DNA from: JAAYBQ01 sp035403465
GTDB taxonomy: Bacteria > Spirochaetota > UBA4802 > UBA5550
NCBI GenBank assembly: GCA_035403465.1
Contig: DAONFG010000024.1
Span: forward strand, 1 to 49,648
Length of the DNA: 49,648 nucleotides
Reading direction: 5' to 3'
The number at the start of each line of letters is the position of its first letter. Position 1 is the first letter of the stretch. Below are positions 8,080 to 16,404 of the stretch, piece after piece. The translations under genes were made by a program, and so were the position numbers. The notes beneath the pieces were generated by a model, which had not been told where the DNA came from, did no database searches, and worked only from the letters and a program-made list of their open reading frames with translations.

Positions 8080-10745
8080 CGGGGGAGAGCAGACCTGATC
8101 CGGAAGCATTGCTTGCGGCAATAAAAAGATTTGAAGACAGGCATAACAGGGGCAAACTGAAAATATTTTTCGGTATGTCGGCAGGAGTGGGTAAGACATA
8201 TGCTATGCTTAAGGCCGCTCATAAGCTGAAGCAGGAGGGGGTTGATGTTGTTGTGGGTTATGCTGAAACACACGGTCGTTCTGAAACTGATGAACTCCTT
8301 GCGGGCCTTGAACTTTTACAACGCATAAGAATTGATTACAATGGAATAATCATTGAGGATTTTGACCTTGACGCTGCTATCAGGCGTAAACCGCAAGTAA
8401 TACTTGTCGATGAACTGGCGCACACTAATGCCGAAGGGATGCGTCACCTTAAGCGGTATAATGATGTTGTTGAGCTCATGGACAACAGGATCAATGTTTA
8501 TACAACACTGAATGTCCAGCACGTGAAAAGCCAGTCCGATGTGGTTGAGCAAATCACAGGCGTAAAGGTACGGGAAACAGTTCCGGATTCAATTCTTGAT
8601 CTTGCGGATTCCATTGAACTTATTGACATATCGCCTGAAGGGCTGCTTAAGCGGCTTTCTGAGGGAAAAGTATACATACCGGAAAAGGCTGAACTTGCTG
8701 CTGCAAGGTTTTTCAGAAAAGGTAACATCACCGCACTTCGAGAAATGGCCCTTAACTATGTTGCCAAATCTGTTGACAATGACATGCGCGACTACATGAG
8801 GGCTCAGAATATTTCAGGTCCCTGGAAGGCCGGGGATCGTCTTATGGTGGCTGTGAGTCCAAGTCCCTATTCTGAATACCTCATAAGGTGGACCCGCAGG
8901 ATGGCCTTTAATCTCAGGGCGTCATGGGTTGCACTCTATATTGAAAAACAGAAGACGCTTTCGGATCAGGACCAGCGCTGCCTTACGAAAAATCTTAACC
9001 TTGCAAGGGAACTTGGCGCTGAGGTAATCTCAACAATTGATGAGGATATTGTAGCAGGGCTTATCAGGGTGGCAGGTCAGAGAAATATCACCCAGATTGT
9101 CGTGGGTAAACCGCTGAGACCCTACCTTACAGATTATTTTTATGGAGGCAATCTTGTTGAACGTCTCCTGAAAAAAAGCGGTGATATTGAAATACACATA
9201 GTAAGCCAGCCAAGCGTTATGCCTAAAAAAAAGGAGTTGTTTCAAAACTGGACACTGCGGGGTGGTTTTAATGAATATTTAATAGCCCTGGCATCGGTTA
9301 TTATAATAACACTGCTCAATTTCATTCTGGTTCATTTTACAGGCTACTGGACAATCGCACTGGTATACCTGCTTTATATTTCGGTTGCAGCACTTTTCAT
9401 TGGCAGGGGAGCAGTGTTTTTATCTGCGCTGCTCAGTTCAGTTGCATGGAATTTTCTTTTTATCCCCCCTCTGCTTACGTTTAGAATCGGTAAAATTGAA
9501 GATATTGTAATGTTTGTTACATATTTCATCATCGCATTTATTATTGGCGGACTGACGTCAAAGCTCCATGAAAAGGAATGGGCACTTGCAGTAAGAGAGA
9601 AAAGAATATCGGGCCTGTACGAGTTTTCAAAAATCATAGGTAATGCAGTTGATATTGACGAATCTATTTCAATTTCGGTGCGGTATTTCGAGGAAATCTT
9701 TGCAGCTGAAACAGCATTTATACTTGCAGATGATTCAGGAAATCTGGGTAACGCGGAACATGAGAAGAGTTCACTTGATATAGGAAGTAATGGCATGGGA
9801 GTTGCAGAGTGGGTGTTCAGTAACAGGAAGGCTGCAGGTATTGGAACAGAAACCCTTCCCCAGGCCGGGGCACTTTATATTCCCTTGAATTCGGGTGGTT
9901 ATATGACTGGTGTTTTATGCACACGCAGGGTTGACGGTAACGAGTTTACATTTGAACAGAATAATTATCTTATGAATATTGCATATCTCCTGTCAATGAG
10001 GTTTCAGAAGGATATGGTATCAGAAAAAGGCCGCAAGACAAAACTCATTGAAGAATCAGAGCGTTTATACAGGATACTTTTAAATTCACTCTCACATGAA
10101 CTCCGCACACCGCTTACTACAATCACTGGGGCATCAAGCAGCCTCATGGATGAAGTAGTGATATCAAAACCGGAAACAAGAAACAGCCTTGTCATGGAGA
10201 TAAACCGTGCGGGTGTCAAGCTTAACAGGCTTGTGGATAATCTGCTGGATATGAGCAGGCTTGAATCTGGAATGCTGAAATTAAACCTGGGCAGGCATGA
10301 TATAAGCGATCTTGCAAGTGCTGCAATGAGAGAACTCGCCCCTGACCTGATCAATCATAAAGTTATTATTGACATTGCAGATGATCTCCCTATGATACAC
10401 ATGGATTTTGTTTTAATGGAACAGGTCCTGATTAATCTTGTGTATAATGCAGTAAATTATACTGCACCTGGTACTGAAATTATAATAAAATCAAATCTTC
10501 ACCAGGATCATATTATTATTTCTGTCAGTGATAACGGTCCCGGTCTTGATCCTGCAGATATCCCCGGGCTCTTTGATAAATTTAAAAGGGGTGTATCTAC
10601 AAAACCCGGCGGTACTGGACTTGGACTGTCGATATGCAGGGGTATAGTTGAGGCACACAATGGAACAATAACAGCCCGGAACAGCCCGGGCAGCGGTGCG
10701 GATTTTATTGTGACCCTGCCCTTGAATAACGAAAACTATGAATAA
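8076..10745 (+). CDS. kdpD: Osmosensitive potassium sensor histidine kinase KdpD
   Basis: KdpD senses potassium limitation and phosphorylates KdpE. In order: an N-terminal KdpD domain with Walker A GMSAGVGKT (33-41) and a VDELAHTN block; a USP-like domain (about 250-370); four packed membrane helices (about 400-500); a GAF-like segment; the HisKA box SHELRTPL with His674; and a C-terminal ATPase with DNGPGLDP and GTGLGLSI. The length of 889 is full size. It overlaps kdpC by four bases and is followed by kdpE 13 bases later, so the sensor and pump are probably one transcript. Confidence 0.96.
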   Translation: MTGESRPDPEALLAAIKRFEDRHNRGKLKIFFGMSAGVGKTYAMLKAAHKLKQEGVDVVVGYAETHGRSETDELLAGLELLQRIRIDYNGIIIEDFDLDAAIRRKPQVILVDELAHTNAEGMRHLKRYNDVVELMDNRINVYTTLNVQHVKSQSDVVEQITGVKVRETVPDSILDLADSIELIDISPEGLLKRLSEGKVYIPEKAELAAARFFRKGNITALREMALNYVAKSVDNDMRDYMRAQNISGPWKAGDRLMVAVSPSPYSEYLIRWTRRMAFNLRASWVALYIEKQKTLSDQDQRCLTKNLNLARELGAEVISTIDEDIVAGLIRVAGQRNITQIVVGKPLRPYLTDYFYGGNLVERLLKKSGDIEIHIVSQPSVMPKKKELFQNWTLRGGFNEYLIALASVIIITLLNFILVHFTGYWTIALVYLLYISVAALFIGRGAVFLSALLSSVAWNFLFIPPLLTFRIGKIEDIVMFVTYFIIAFIIGGLTSKLHEKEWALAVREKRISGLYEFSKIIGNAVDIDESISISVRYFEEIFAAETAFILADDSGNLGNAEHEKSSLDIGSNGMGVAEWVFSNRKAAGIGTETLPQAGALYIPLNSGGYMTGVLCTRRVDGNEFTFEQNNYLMNIAYLLSMRFQKDMVSEKGRKTKLIEESERLYRILLNSLSHELRTPLTTITGASSSLMDEVVISKPETRNSLVMEINRAGVKLNRLVDNLLDMSRLESGMLKLNLGRHDISDLASAAMRELAPDLINHKVIIDIADDLPMIHMDFVLMEQVLINLVYNAVNYTAPGTEIIIKSNLHQDHIIISVSDNGPGLDPADIPGLFDKFKRGVSTKPGGTGLGLSICRGIVEAHNGTITARNSPGSGADFIVTLPLNNENYE

Positions 10746-10758
10746 GTAATGGTGAGAA

Positions 10759-11445
10759 ATGAGTGACGGTCCTGTAATACTTATAATAGATGACGAGGCC
10801 CAGATAAGAAGGATGCTACGGCTCAGCCTTGAAGCACATGGATTCACTGTAAAGGAGGCTACAACTGCACAGGAGGGGCTGCAGCAGGCTTCCCTTGCGA
10901 GGCCTGACCTCATAATTCTCGACCTGAACCTCCCGGATAAAGGGGGCCTGGAAACACTTAAGGATATACGCGGCTGGAGCAGGACACCGGTAATTGTTTT
11001 ATCTGTCAGGAACTCTGAGCAGGATAAAATCGAACTCCTTGATTCTGGTGCAGATGACTATCTTACAAAGCCTTTCGGCATGGGAGAGCTGCTTGCCCGT
11101 ATCCGTGCTGCGCTCCGGCATATTACTCCGGATACCGCTGATGGTGTATTCAGCAGCGGAGGCCTTGTTATAGATTTTTCCCGAAGAATTGTAACCAGGC
11201 AAAATGAAGAGATAAAGCTCACGCCGACCGAATATTCACTATTAAAGCTCCTTGCATGTAACGCAGGAAAAGTTCTTACACACAACCAGATAATTGATGA
11301 GCTATGGGGTCTAGGTTCACAGCCTGATACAAGTTATTTAAGGGTATATGTACTTCAGCTGCGGAAGAAGATAGAAAAAGATCCATCCAATCCGGGGATT
11401 CTCATCACTGAACCTGGTGTGGGATACAGGCTCCTGAGTATCTGA
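10759..11445 (+). CDS. kdpE: Response regulator KdpE, OmpR/PhoB family
   Basis: KdpE is the DNA-binding partner of KdpD and activates kdp. The receiver domain shows the acidic pair DDE near residue 11, the phosphoacceptor Asp55 in LDLNLP and the conserved Lys in TKPFG. The C-terminal half is a winged helix (LTPTEYSLLKLLACNAGKV, then DTSYLRVYVLQLRKKIE). The 228 residues match the family. The likely target is the phased repeat array ahead of kdpA. I see no clear terminator in the 158 bases before argH. Confidence 0.94.
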   Translation: MSDGPVILIIDDEAQIRRMLRLSLEAHGFTVKEATTAQEGLQQASLARPDLIILDLNLPDKGGLETLKDIRGWSRTPVIVLSVRNSEQDKIELLDSGADDYLTKPFGMGELLARIRAALRHITPDTADGVFSSGGLVIDFSRRIVTRQNEEIKLTPTEYSLLKLLACNAGKVLTHNQIIDELWGLGSQPDTSYLRVYVLQLRKKIEKDPSNPGILITEPGVGYRLLSI

Positions 11446-11603
11446 TATGGTTGATTTTAAACTTGTATCAGGTTTGTACCATGTTTCAGTATATAGGTTA
11501 TGTGAAAAAATAACTTGAATTTTTAAGTATACTTTATTCCCTTCATTGATTATCTGTTGTAAATTGAATTTATCACTGCAAGAAGCATATACAGGAAAGG
11601 CTT

Positions 11604-12998
11604 ATGACAAAAAATGAAAAGAAACTCTGGGGCGGAAGGTTTGAAGGTTCCGCGTCTGATATAACAGAGCGAATATCCCGTTCGGTTCATTTCGATTCAA
11701 GGCTTTATAAACAGGATATCCGCGGATCCATTGCGCACGCGAAGATGCTGAATAAAATCGGAGTGCTGGATAGTAAAGAGCTCGAAGATATTATTTCCGG
11801 CCTGATGCAGATCAGGGATGAGATTGACAGGGGCGACTTTAAGTTCCTTGCGTCACGCGAGGATATTCACATGAATATCGAGGCTGACCTGACAGACCGT
11901 ATAGGCGATGCGGGCAAGAAGCTCCACACCGGCAGGTCAAGGAACGACCAGGTTGCCACTGACGTGCGTATGTTTATCATGGATGAATCCGCGGTAATAG
12001 AAAGTCTGCTCGTGAAGCTGATCTCTGTGCTTGTCGAAACTGCCGGGAATAATATTGATGTAATAATGCCCGGTTACACCCACATGCAGGTGGCGCAGCC
12101 AGTGAGGTTCAGCCACCACATACTTGCATATGCATGGATGCTGGTGCGGGACAGGAAGAGGCTGCGGGACGCTGTGAGTTCATGCAGCAGGATGCCGCTG
12201 GGGAGCGGCGCTCTTGCGGGGGTGAATTACAAAAATGACAGGGAGTTTCTGCGTAGTGAACTGGGATTTGATTCAGTCATAATGAATTCGATGGATGCGG
12301 TAAGCGACAGGGATTTTATGCTCGACTTCCTCTACTTTGCATCGGTCCTTGGCATGCATCTCTCCCGTTTCTGCGAGGAGCTGATTCTCTGGTCTTCATC
12401 CGAGTTCTCGTTCATAAGGCTTGCTGACTCATTCACTACTGGATCGTCAATCATGCCGCAGAAGCGCAATCCCGATGTAGCTGAACTTGTGCGCGGCAAA
12501 ACCGGCAGGCTGTACGGCAACCTGCTCACCATGCTCACGGTGCTGAAGGGTCTGCCCATGACATATAACAGGGACATGCAGGAGGACAAGGAACCGCTCT
12601 TTGATACAGTCGATACAGTGATGCTGTGCCTTGAGGGCATGACCGGTATGATCTCGACCATGACAATAAACGCGGAGAGGATGAAGAGTGCTGTACGCAG
12701 CAACTTCTCCACTGCAACAGACCTTGCTGACTACCTTGTGCGCAAGGGGGTTCCATTCCGTGAATCGCATGAGATTTCAGGAAACATTGTACGTTACTGC
12801 GAAACTGAAAAGAAGGACTTCTTTGCCCTTACCGTACCGGAACTGAAAAAATTCTCCCCGCTCATAGATGATGAAATCGTAAGTATACTCGATCCATCCG
12901 GCGCGCCGGAAAGGAAGCTTTCAGCTGGCGGCACTTCAAGGAATTCCATACTTGAACAGATAAAGATGCTGAAGGGTGCTGTTGAAAACGGGGATTAA
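11604..12998 (+). CDS. argH: Argininosuccinate lyase
   Basis: This cytoplasmic enzyme splits argininosuccinate into arginine and fumarate, the last step of arginine synthesis. The superfamily signature GSSIMPQKRNPD is present, with the other conserved blocks TGRSRNDQVATD and PGYTHMQVAQPVRFSH. The 464 residues are the normal length. A GGAAAGG sequence precedes the ATG. The 3' end overlaps the start of a SanA-like gene by about 20 bases, so the two probably share a transcript although no metabolic link is obvious. Confidence 0.96.
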   Translation: MTKNEKKLWGGRFEGSASDITERISRSVHFDSRLYKQDIRGSIAHAKMLNKIGVLDSKELEDIISGLMQIRDEIDRGDFKFLASREDIHMNIEADLTDRIGDAGKKLHTGRSRNDQVATDVRMFIMDESAVIESLLVKLISVLVETAGNNIDVIMPGYTHMQVAQPVRFSHHILAYAWMLVRDRKRLRDAVSSCSRMPLGSGALAGVNYKNDREFLRSELGFDSVIMNSMDAVSDRDFMLDFLYFASVLGMHLSRFCEELILWSSSEFSFIRLADSFTTGSSIMPQKRNPDVAELVRGKTGRLYGNLLTMLTVLKGLPMTYNRDMQEDKEPLFDTVDTVMLCLEGMTGMISTMTINAERMKSAVRSNFSTATDLADYLVRKGVPFRESHEISGNIVRYCETEKKDFFALTVPELKKFSPLIDDEIVSILDPSGAPERKLSAGGTSRNSILEQIKMLKGAVENGD

Positions 12999-13641
12999 AC
13001 ACGTAGTGCGGGGAATATCTCTCCCCCTGTGCTGTATCCTTCTGTGTCTGCTGCTGATTGTTGCGGGCGTGGACCTTCTCATCGGTATATCGGCGGGTGG
13101 TTCAACAACCTCTGTCATGGACCAGATGCCCTATAACAGGTGCGGGCTGCTGCTCGGAACAAGCAGGTTCAGGGCGGATGGTTCCGAAAACCCCTTCTTC
13201 AGTAACAGGATTGACGCGGCTGCGGGGCTCTACCATGCGGGAAAGATTGATTTTGTCATAGCAACGGGTGATAACAGCGACAGGCGCTACAATGAGCCCA
13301 GGGCAATGCTCGCGGAACTGGTTGAAAGGGGTGTACCACCGAAGAAGGTTTTTCTTGATTACGCCGGGTTCAGGACACTTGATTCTATCGTGCGCGCAAG
13401 GGAAATATTCGGCCAGGTATCTATTACAGTGATTTCGCAGAGGTTCCACAACGAAAGGGCCGTGTATATCGCGAAACATTACGGAATAAACGCTGCGGGA
13501 TTTAATGCGGCGGACTGTGATGATTCGGGATGGATAAAGGTCAGGCTGCGCGAGGTGCTCGCAAGGTTCCGGGCTTTCATTGACCTGCACGTGACAGGGG
13601 AACGGCCCAGGTTCCTCGGCGGGCATATTGAAATCAACTAG
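12976..13641 (+). CDS. SanA/YdcF-like DUF218 envelope protein
   Basis: A hydrophobic N-terminal helix (LPLCCILLCLLLIVAGVDLLI) anchors a periplasmic DUF218 domain. The family blocks are GLLLGTSR, a mid-domain IATGDNS, the EPRAMLAELVERGVP region, and VISQRFHNERA. E. coli SanA has the same plan and influences the permeability barrier of the envelope; its reaction is not known. The frame opens at GTG 12976 inside argH; TTG 12982 has GAAGG at better spacing and may be the real start. Its stop overlaps the stop of the facing DUF3047 gene in the palindrome CTAG. Confidence 0.82.
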   Translation: MLLKTGIKHVVRGISLPLCCILLCLLLIVAGVDLLIGISAGGSTTSVMDQMPYNRCGLLLGTSRFRADGSENPFFSNRIDAAAGLYHAGKIDFVIATGDNSDRRYNEPRAMLAELVERGVPPKKVFLDYAGFRTLDSIVRAREIFGQVSITVISQRFHNERAVYIAKHYGINAAGFNAADCDDSGWIKVRLREVLARFRAFIDLHVTGERPRFLGGHIEIN

Positions 13642-14399
13642 TCCGTAAGCACCATGATGTTGTCGTAATCAGCCATCGCGCTGCTCTTTGTGCTGTTTGA
13701 ATCTGTCAGTATGCCGATGACCGACGGATGATATTTGGGCTCTTTGCCGAAATATGTACGATAGTCAGCCAGTACATTCCGCTTGAATGTTACCCATTTT
13801 TTCAGGTTACTGCTTCCCGAGGCAACAACTATTGTTTTACCTTTGTACAAGGTTACACCGTACTTTTTCACGTGCTTCTGCACAACCGTGCCGACTGGAA
13901 GAGTTGAACTCCATACATACTTGAACCAGTCTGCGGGCTGGTTTTCCCAGTCAAGTACAGGCAGGTTTTTCCTGGGGAATACCACGTAGATTGATGCGGC
14001 GGAGTCATTGACATTACCAATTCTTTCATCGGCTCCTTTAGGGATTGTGTGCACGCGCCAGTCCCACTGGATGCATGGGTATTTATATATGTCCCAGTAA
14101 TTATCAGGGCCGGTAAACTTTATCTTTTTGATCGGCCGGCCTATCTGTATCATCTTGTTAAGTTCAAGAGTTGATGCGCGCAGAAATTTTCTGTCACCTT
14201 CGACCAGGACTGAATATATTCTTGCCACCTGGTCATACGGTTTAGTTGACTCCCATGCGGGGAACGGGCTGCTGCCGTAGCCCTGGAAGTCCTCGAGCAT
14301 AAGGTATCCCTGTGCGGAATGCAGATACATGGAGTCGTGCATCACCGGCCTGACCATTACATAGAGCAGCAGGATTATTGTTAACAGAAACCTTTGCAT
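13638..14399 (-). CDS. Secreted DUF3047 protein
   Basis: A 253-residue protein with a signal-like helix (LLTIILLLYVMVRP). The body contains DFQGY early on, a WDWRVHTIPKGADER stretch, and an ending in MADYDNIMVLTD, which match my memory of DUF3047 proteins. The function of that family is unknown; it looks like a secreted beta-rich binding domain. The open frame extends upstream to 14486, but GGAGGAATT stands directly before the ATG at 14399 and the signal peptide begins there. It faces the SanA-like gene and lies beside sugar-modifying genes, which hints at an envelope role. Confidence 0.75.
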   Translation of the reverse strand: MQRFLLTIILLLYVMVRPVMHDSMYLHSAQGYLMLEDFQGYGSSPFPAWESTKPYDQVARIYSVLVEGDRKFLRASTLELNKMIQIGRPIKKIKFTGPDNYWDIYKYPCIQWDWRVHTIPKGADERIGNVNDSAASIYVVFPRKNLPVLDWENQPADWFKYVWSSTLPVGTVVQKHVKKYGVTLYKGKTIVVASGSSNLKKWVTFKRNVLADYRTYFGKEPKYHPSVIGILTDSNSTKSSAMADYDNIMVLTD

Positions 14400-14543
14400 A
14401 ATTCCTCCATTTAAAAGTGGTTTACATTTTCCGCCATGAATATTTGAATGTGAACCGGTACATGATTCAGTTTGTGTTTGATTCAAAATAATACAACAAA
14501 AGATAGATGTAAAGTAAATAACAACAATTCAAGCCGGTAAAAA

Positions 14544-15182
14544 ATGTTTAACGAAGACGAAAAGGCCTCATGGTTTAAAAAAACATACTTCATGATCAGA
14601 AGCGCCAGGGCGTACAGGAGGCTCTATAAACAGTTCGCATCAATAAAGGGTCGTCCCATGATCTGGGGTGCCTGGAACATGATTGTCTCGGGCCCGAATA
14701 TCCATATCGGGAAGAATGTAACCATGGTGGCCGCGGACGGATTCAGGACAACCCTTACGACTACAAAGATGCATGGCACTGCAGGCAGTATTACAATCGG
14801 GGACAACGTGCTTGTGATGAACGGTGTGCGCGTAAGCAGCGCGAATAAAATAGTGATAGGCGATGACTGCATGCTGGCGAATTTCTGCTACCTGATGGAT
14901 GCGGACTGGCATGATATTCATGACAGGACATATTCACCGGGAAGAAACGCGCCGATAATACTTGAGCGGGGAGTCTGGATCGGTGATTCGGCAATTGTCT
15001 GCAAGGGTGTACGTATCGGAGAGAATTCCATAGTGGGAGCGGGGTCAGTGGTGCGCCATAATATTCCGGCTAATGTAATAGCTACTGGTAATCCCGCTAA
15101 GGTGACAGGTAAAATTGATCCAGACAGGGTTGTGCATATGGGCAGCCTTTATGAAAAAGTAAAGCTGAAGTGTAAAGGCTGA
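14544..15182 (+). CDS. Hexapeptide-repeat acyltransferase (left-handed beta helix)
   Basis: After a basic N-terminal region the protein has imperfect hexapeptide repeats (INIGxx type) such as IHIGKNV, ITIGDNV, IVIGDD, VWIGDSAIV and RIGENSIVGAGS, which form a left-handed beta helix. It closes with the ATGNPAKV block common to sugar O-acetyltransferases of the maltose/galactoside/NodL group. A His in DADWHDIHD may be catalytic. It likely transfers an acetyl group to a sugar in a surface polysaccharide. The stop shares one base with the start of the glycosyltransferase, so the pair is coupled. Confidence 0.88.
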   Translation: MFNEDEKASWFKKTYFMIRSARAYRRLYKQFASIKGRPMIWGAWNMIVSGPNIHIGKNVTMVAADGFRTTLTTTKMHGTAGSITIGDNVLVMNGVRVSSANKIVIGDDCMLANFCYLMDADWHDIHDRTYSPGRNAPIILERGVWIGDSAIVCKGVRIGENSIVGAGSVVRHNIPANVIATGNPAKVTGKIDPDRVVHMGSLYEKVKLKCKG

Positions 15183-16402
15183 TGAAGGTTTGTCTTTTAT
15201 GCTACAGGGGTAACCCGTATTCGGGCGGGCAGGGGATATATCTGAAGTATATTGCCGAAGAGCTTGTGCGGCAGGGACACGAGGTCCATGCGATAGTGGG
15301 GCCGCCATACCCGGATTACATGAAGGGTGTGACAGTTCATGCCATACACAATAACGAGTATTATGTGAAAAAGGGGAATGCTGTAATCAATCAGGAGAAT
15401 CCATTTGAAATATTCAGTCCAATTAACGCTTACGAATGGGCACACAGCAGGCTTGGTGCGTTTCCCGAGATAAGCTCGTTCGGTTACAGGGCTTATTTCC
15501 TTCTGAGAAAACTCCACGAAAAACACAGTTTTGACGTGATACACGACAACCAGTGCCTGAGCTACGGTCTTCTCTTCATGAAGTCGCTTGGTATACCTGT
15601 ACTCGCCACAATCCACCACCCGCTGTCCATTGACCTGCGTACAGTGCTTGAAAGGGCGGAGTCATTCACCAGGAAGTTCCGTTACGTTATGTTCTACCCC
15701 ACGCTTATGCAGTCCATTGTCTCAAGGAGGCTTGACCATATAATAACCGTATCGGAAGACTCGAAGAGGATGAACCACAGGGATTTCGGCGTACCCATGG
15801 ATAAACAGACCGTGGTCTACAACGGGATTGACACAAATGTATTCAGACCTGTTAAAACAGCAAAGAATAAAAAGGATATAATCTTCGTGGGGAATATCGA
15901 GGACGGCAAGAAGGGATTTATCTACCTGCTGAAGGCCATGAAGCAGGTAAAATCCGATGTCCGGCTCGTTGTCGTTGACGGCGGCGCGCCGCACAGGAGG
16001 ATCACCAACAGGCTGATCGATAAACTTGACCTGCGCCATAAAGTCCACTTCGCAGGCACTGCATCCACGGATGACCTTGTGAGGCTCTACTCTCAGTCTG
16101 CAATTGCCGCAGTCCCATCGGTTTACGAGGGATTCGGTTTCCCGGCGGGTGAGGCAATGGCCTGCGGCATACCTGTTATATCGAGTGACGGCGGCGCACT
16201 GCCCGAGGTTGTGGGCAACGCGGGTGTTATTGTTCCTGCGCGGGACGAGATTGCACTTGCGTCAGCAATCGACAGCCTGATCAATGATAAAAAGAATATG
16301 AATAAGTTCAGCGAAGCGGGGATGGAGCGTGTTAAAAAAGAGTTCAGGTGGGACAGGGCTGTGGAGCAGATGGTCGGGGTTTACAGACGGCTGATACAAT
16401 AG
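15182..16402 (+). CDS. Glycosyltransferase family 4
   Basis: A 406-residue GT-B fold retaining glycosyltransferase. The N-terminal glycine-rich loop (GNPYSGGQGIYLKYIAEEL) binds the acceptor side. The C-terminal half shows the GT4 donor site: VYNGIDTNVFRP, then EGFGFPAGEAMACGIPVI with the E-x7-E pair, and SDGGALPEVV. It probably adds a sugar from a nucleotide donor during surface polysaccharide or glycolipid synthesis, working with the acyltransferase just upstream. The acceptor cannot be told. Its end nearly meets the stop of the opposing transporter-glycosidase gene (two bases between). Confidence 0.92.
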   Translation: MKVCLLCYRGNPYSGGQGIYLKYIAEELVRQGHEVHAIVGPPYPDYMKGVTVHAIHNNEYYVKKGNAVINQENPFEIFSPINAYEWAHSRLGAFPEISSFGYRAYFLLRKLHEKHSFDVIHDNQCLSYGLLFMKSLGIPVLATIHHPLSIDLRTVLERAESFTRKFRYVMFYPTLMQSIVSRRLDHIITVSEDSKRMNHRDFGVPMDKQTVVYNGIDTNVFRPVKTAKNKKDIIFVGNIEDGKKGFIYLLKAMKQVKSDVRLVVVDGGAPHRRITNRLIDKLDLRHKVHFAGTASTDDLVRLYSQSAIAAVPSVYEGFGFPAGEAMACGIPVISSDGGALPEVVGNAGVIVPARDEIALASAIDSLINDKKNMNKFSEAGMERVKKEFRWDRAVEQMVGVYRRLIQ

Positions 16403-16404
16403 AG

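Noticed and set aside
13102..13626. A 174-codon minus-strand frame opposite the SanA-like gene
   Set aside because: Composition is scrambled (rich in Arg, Pro, His) and the plus-strand frame has clear DUF218 motifs.
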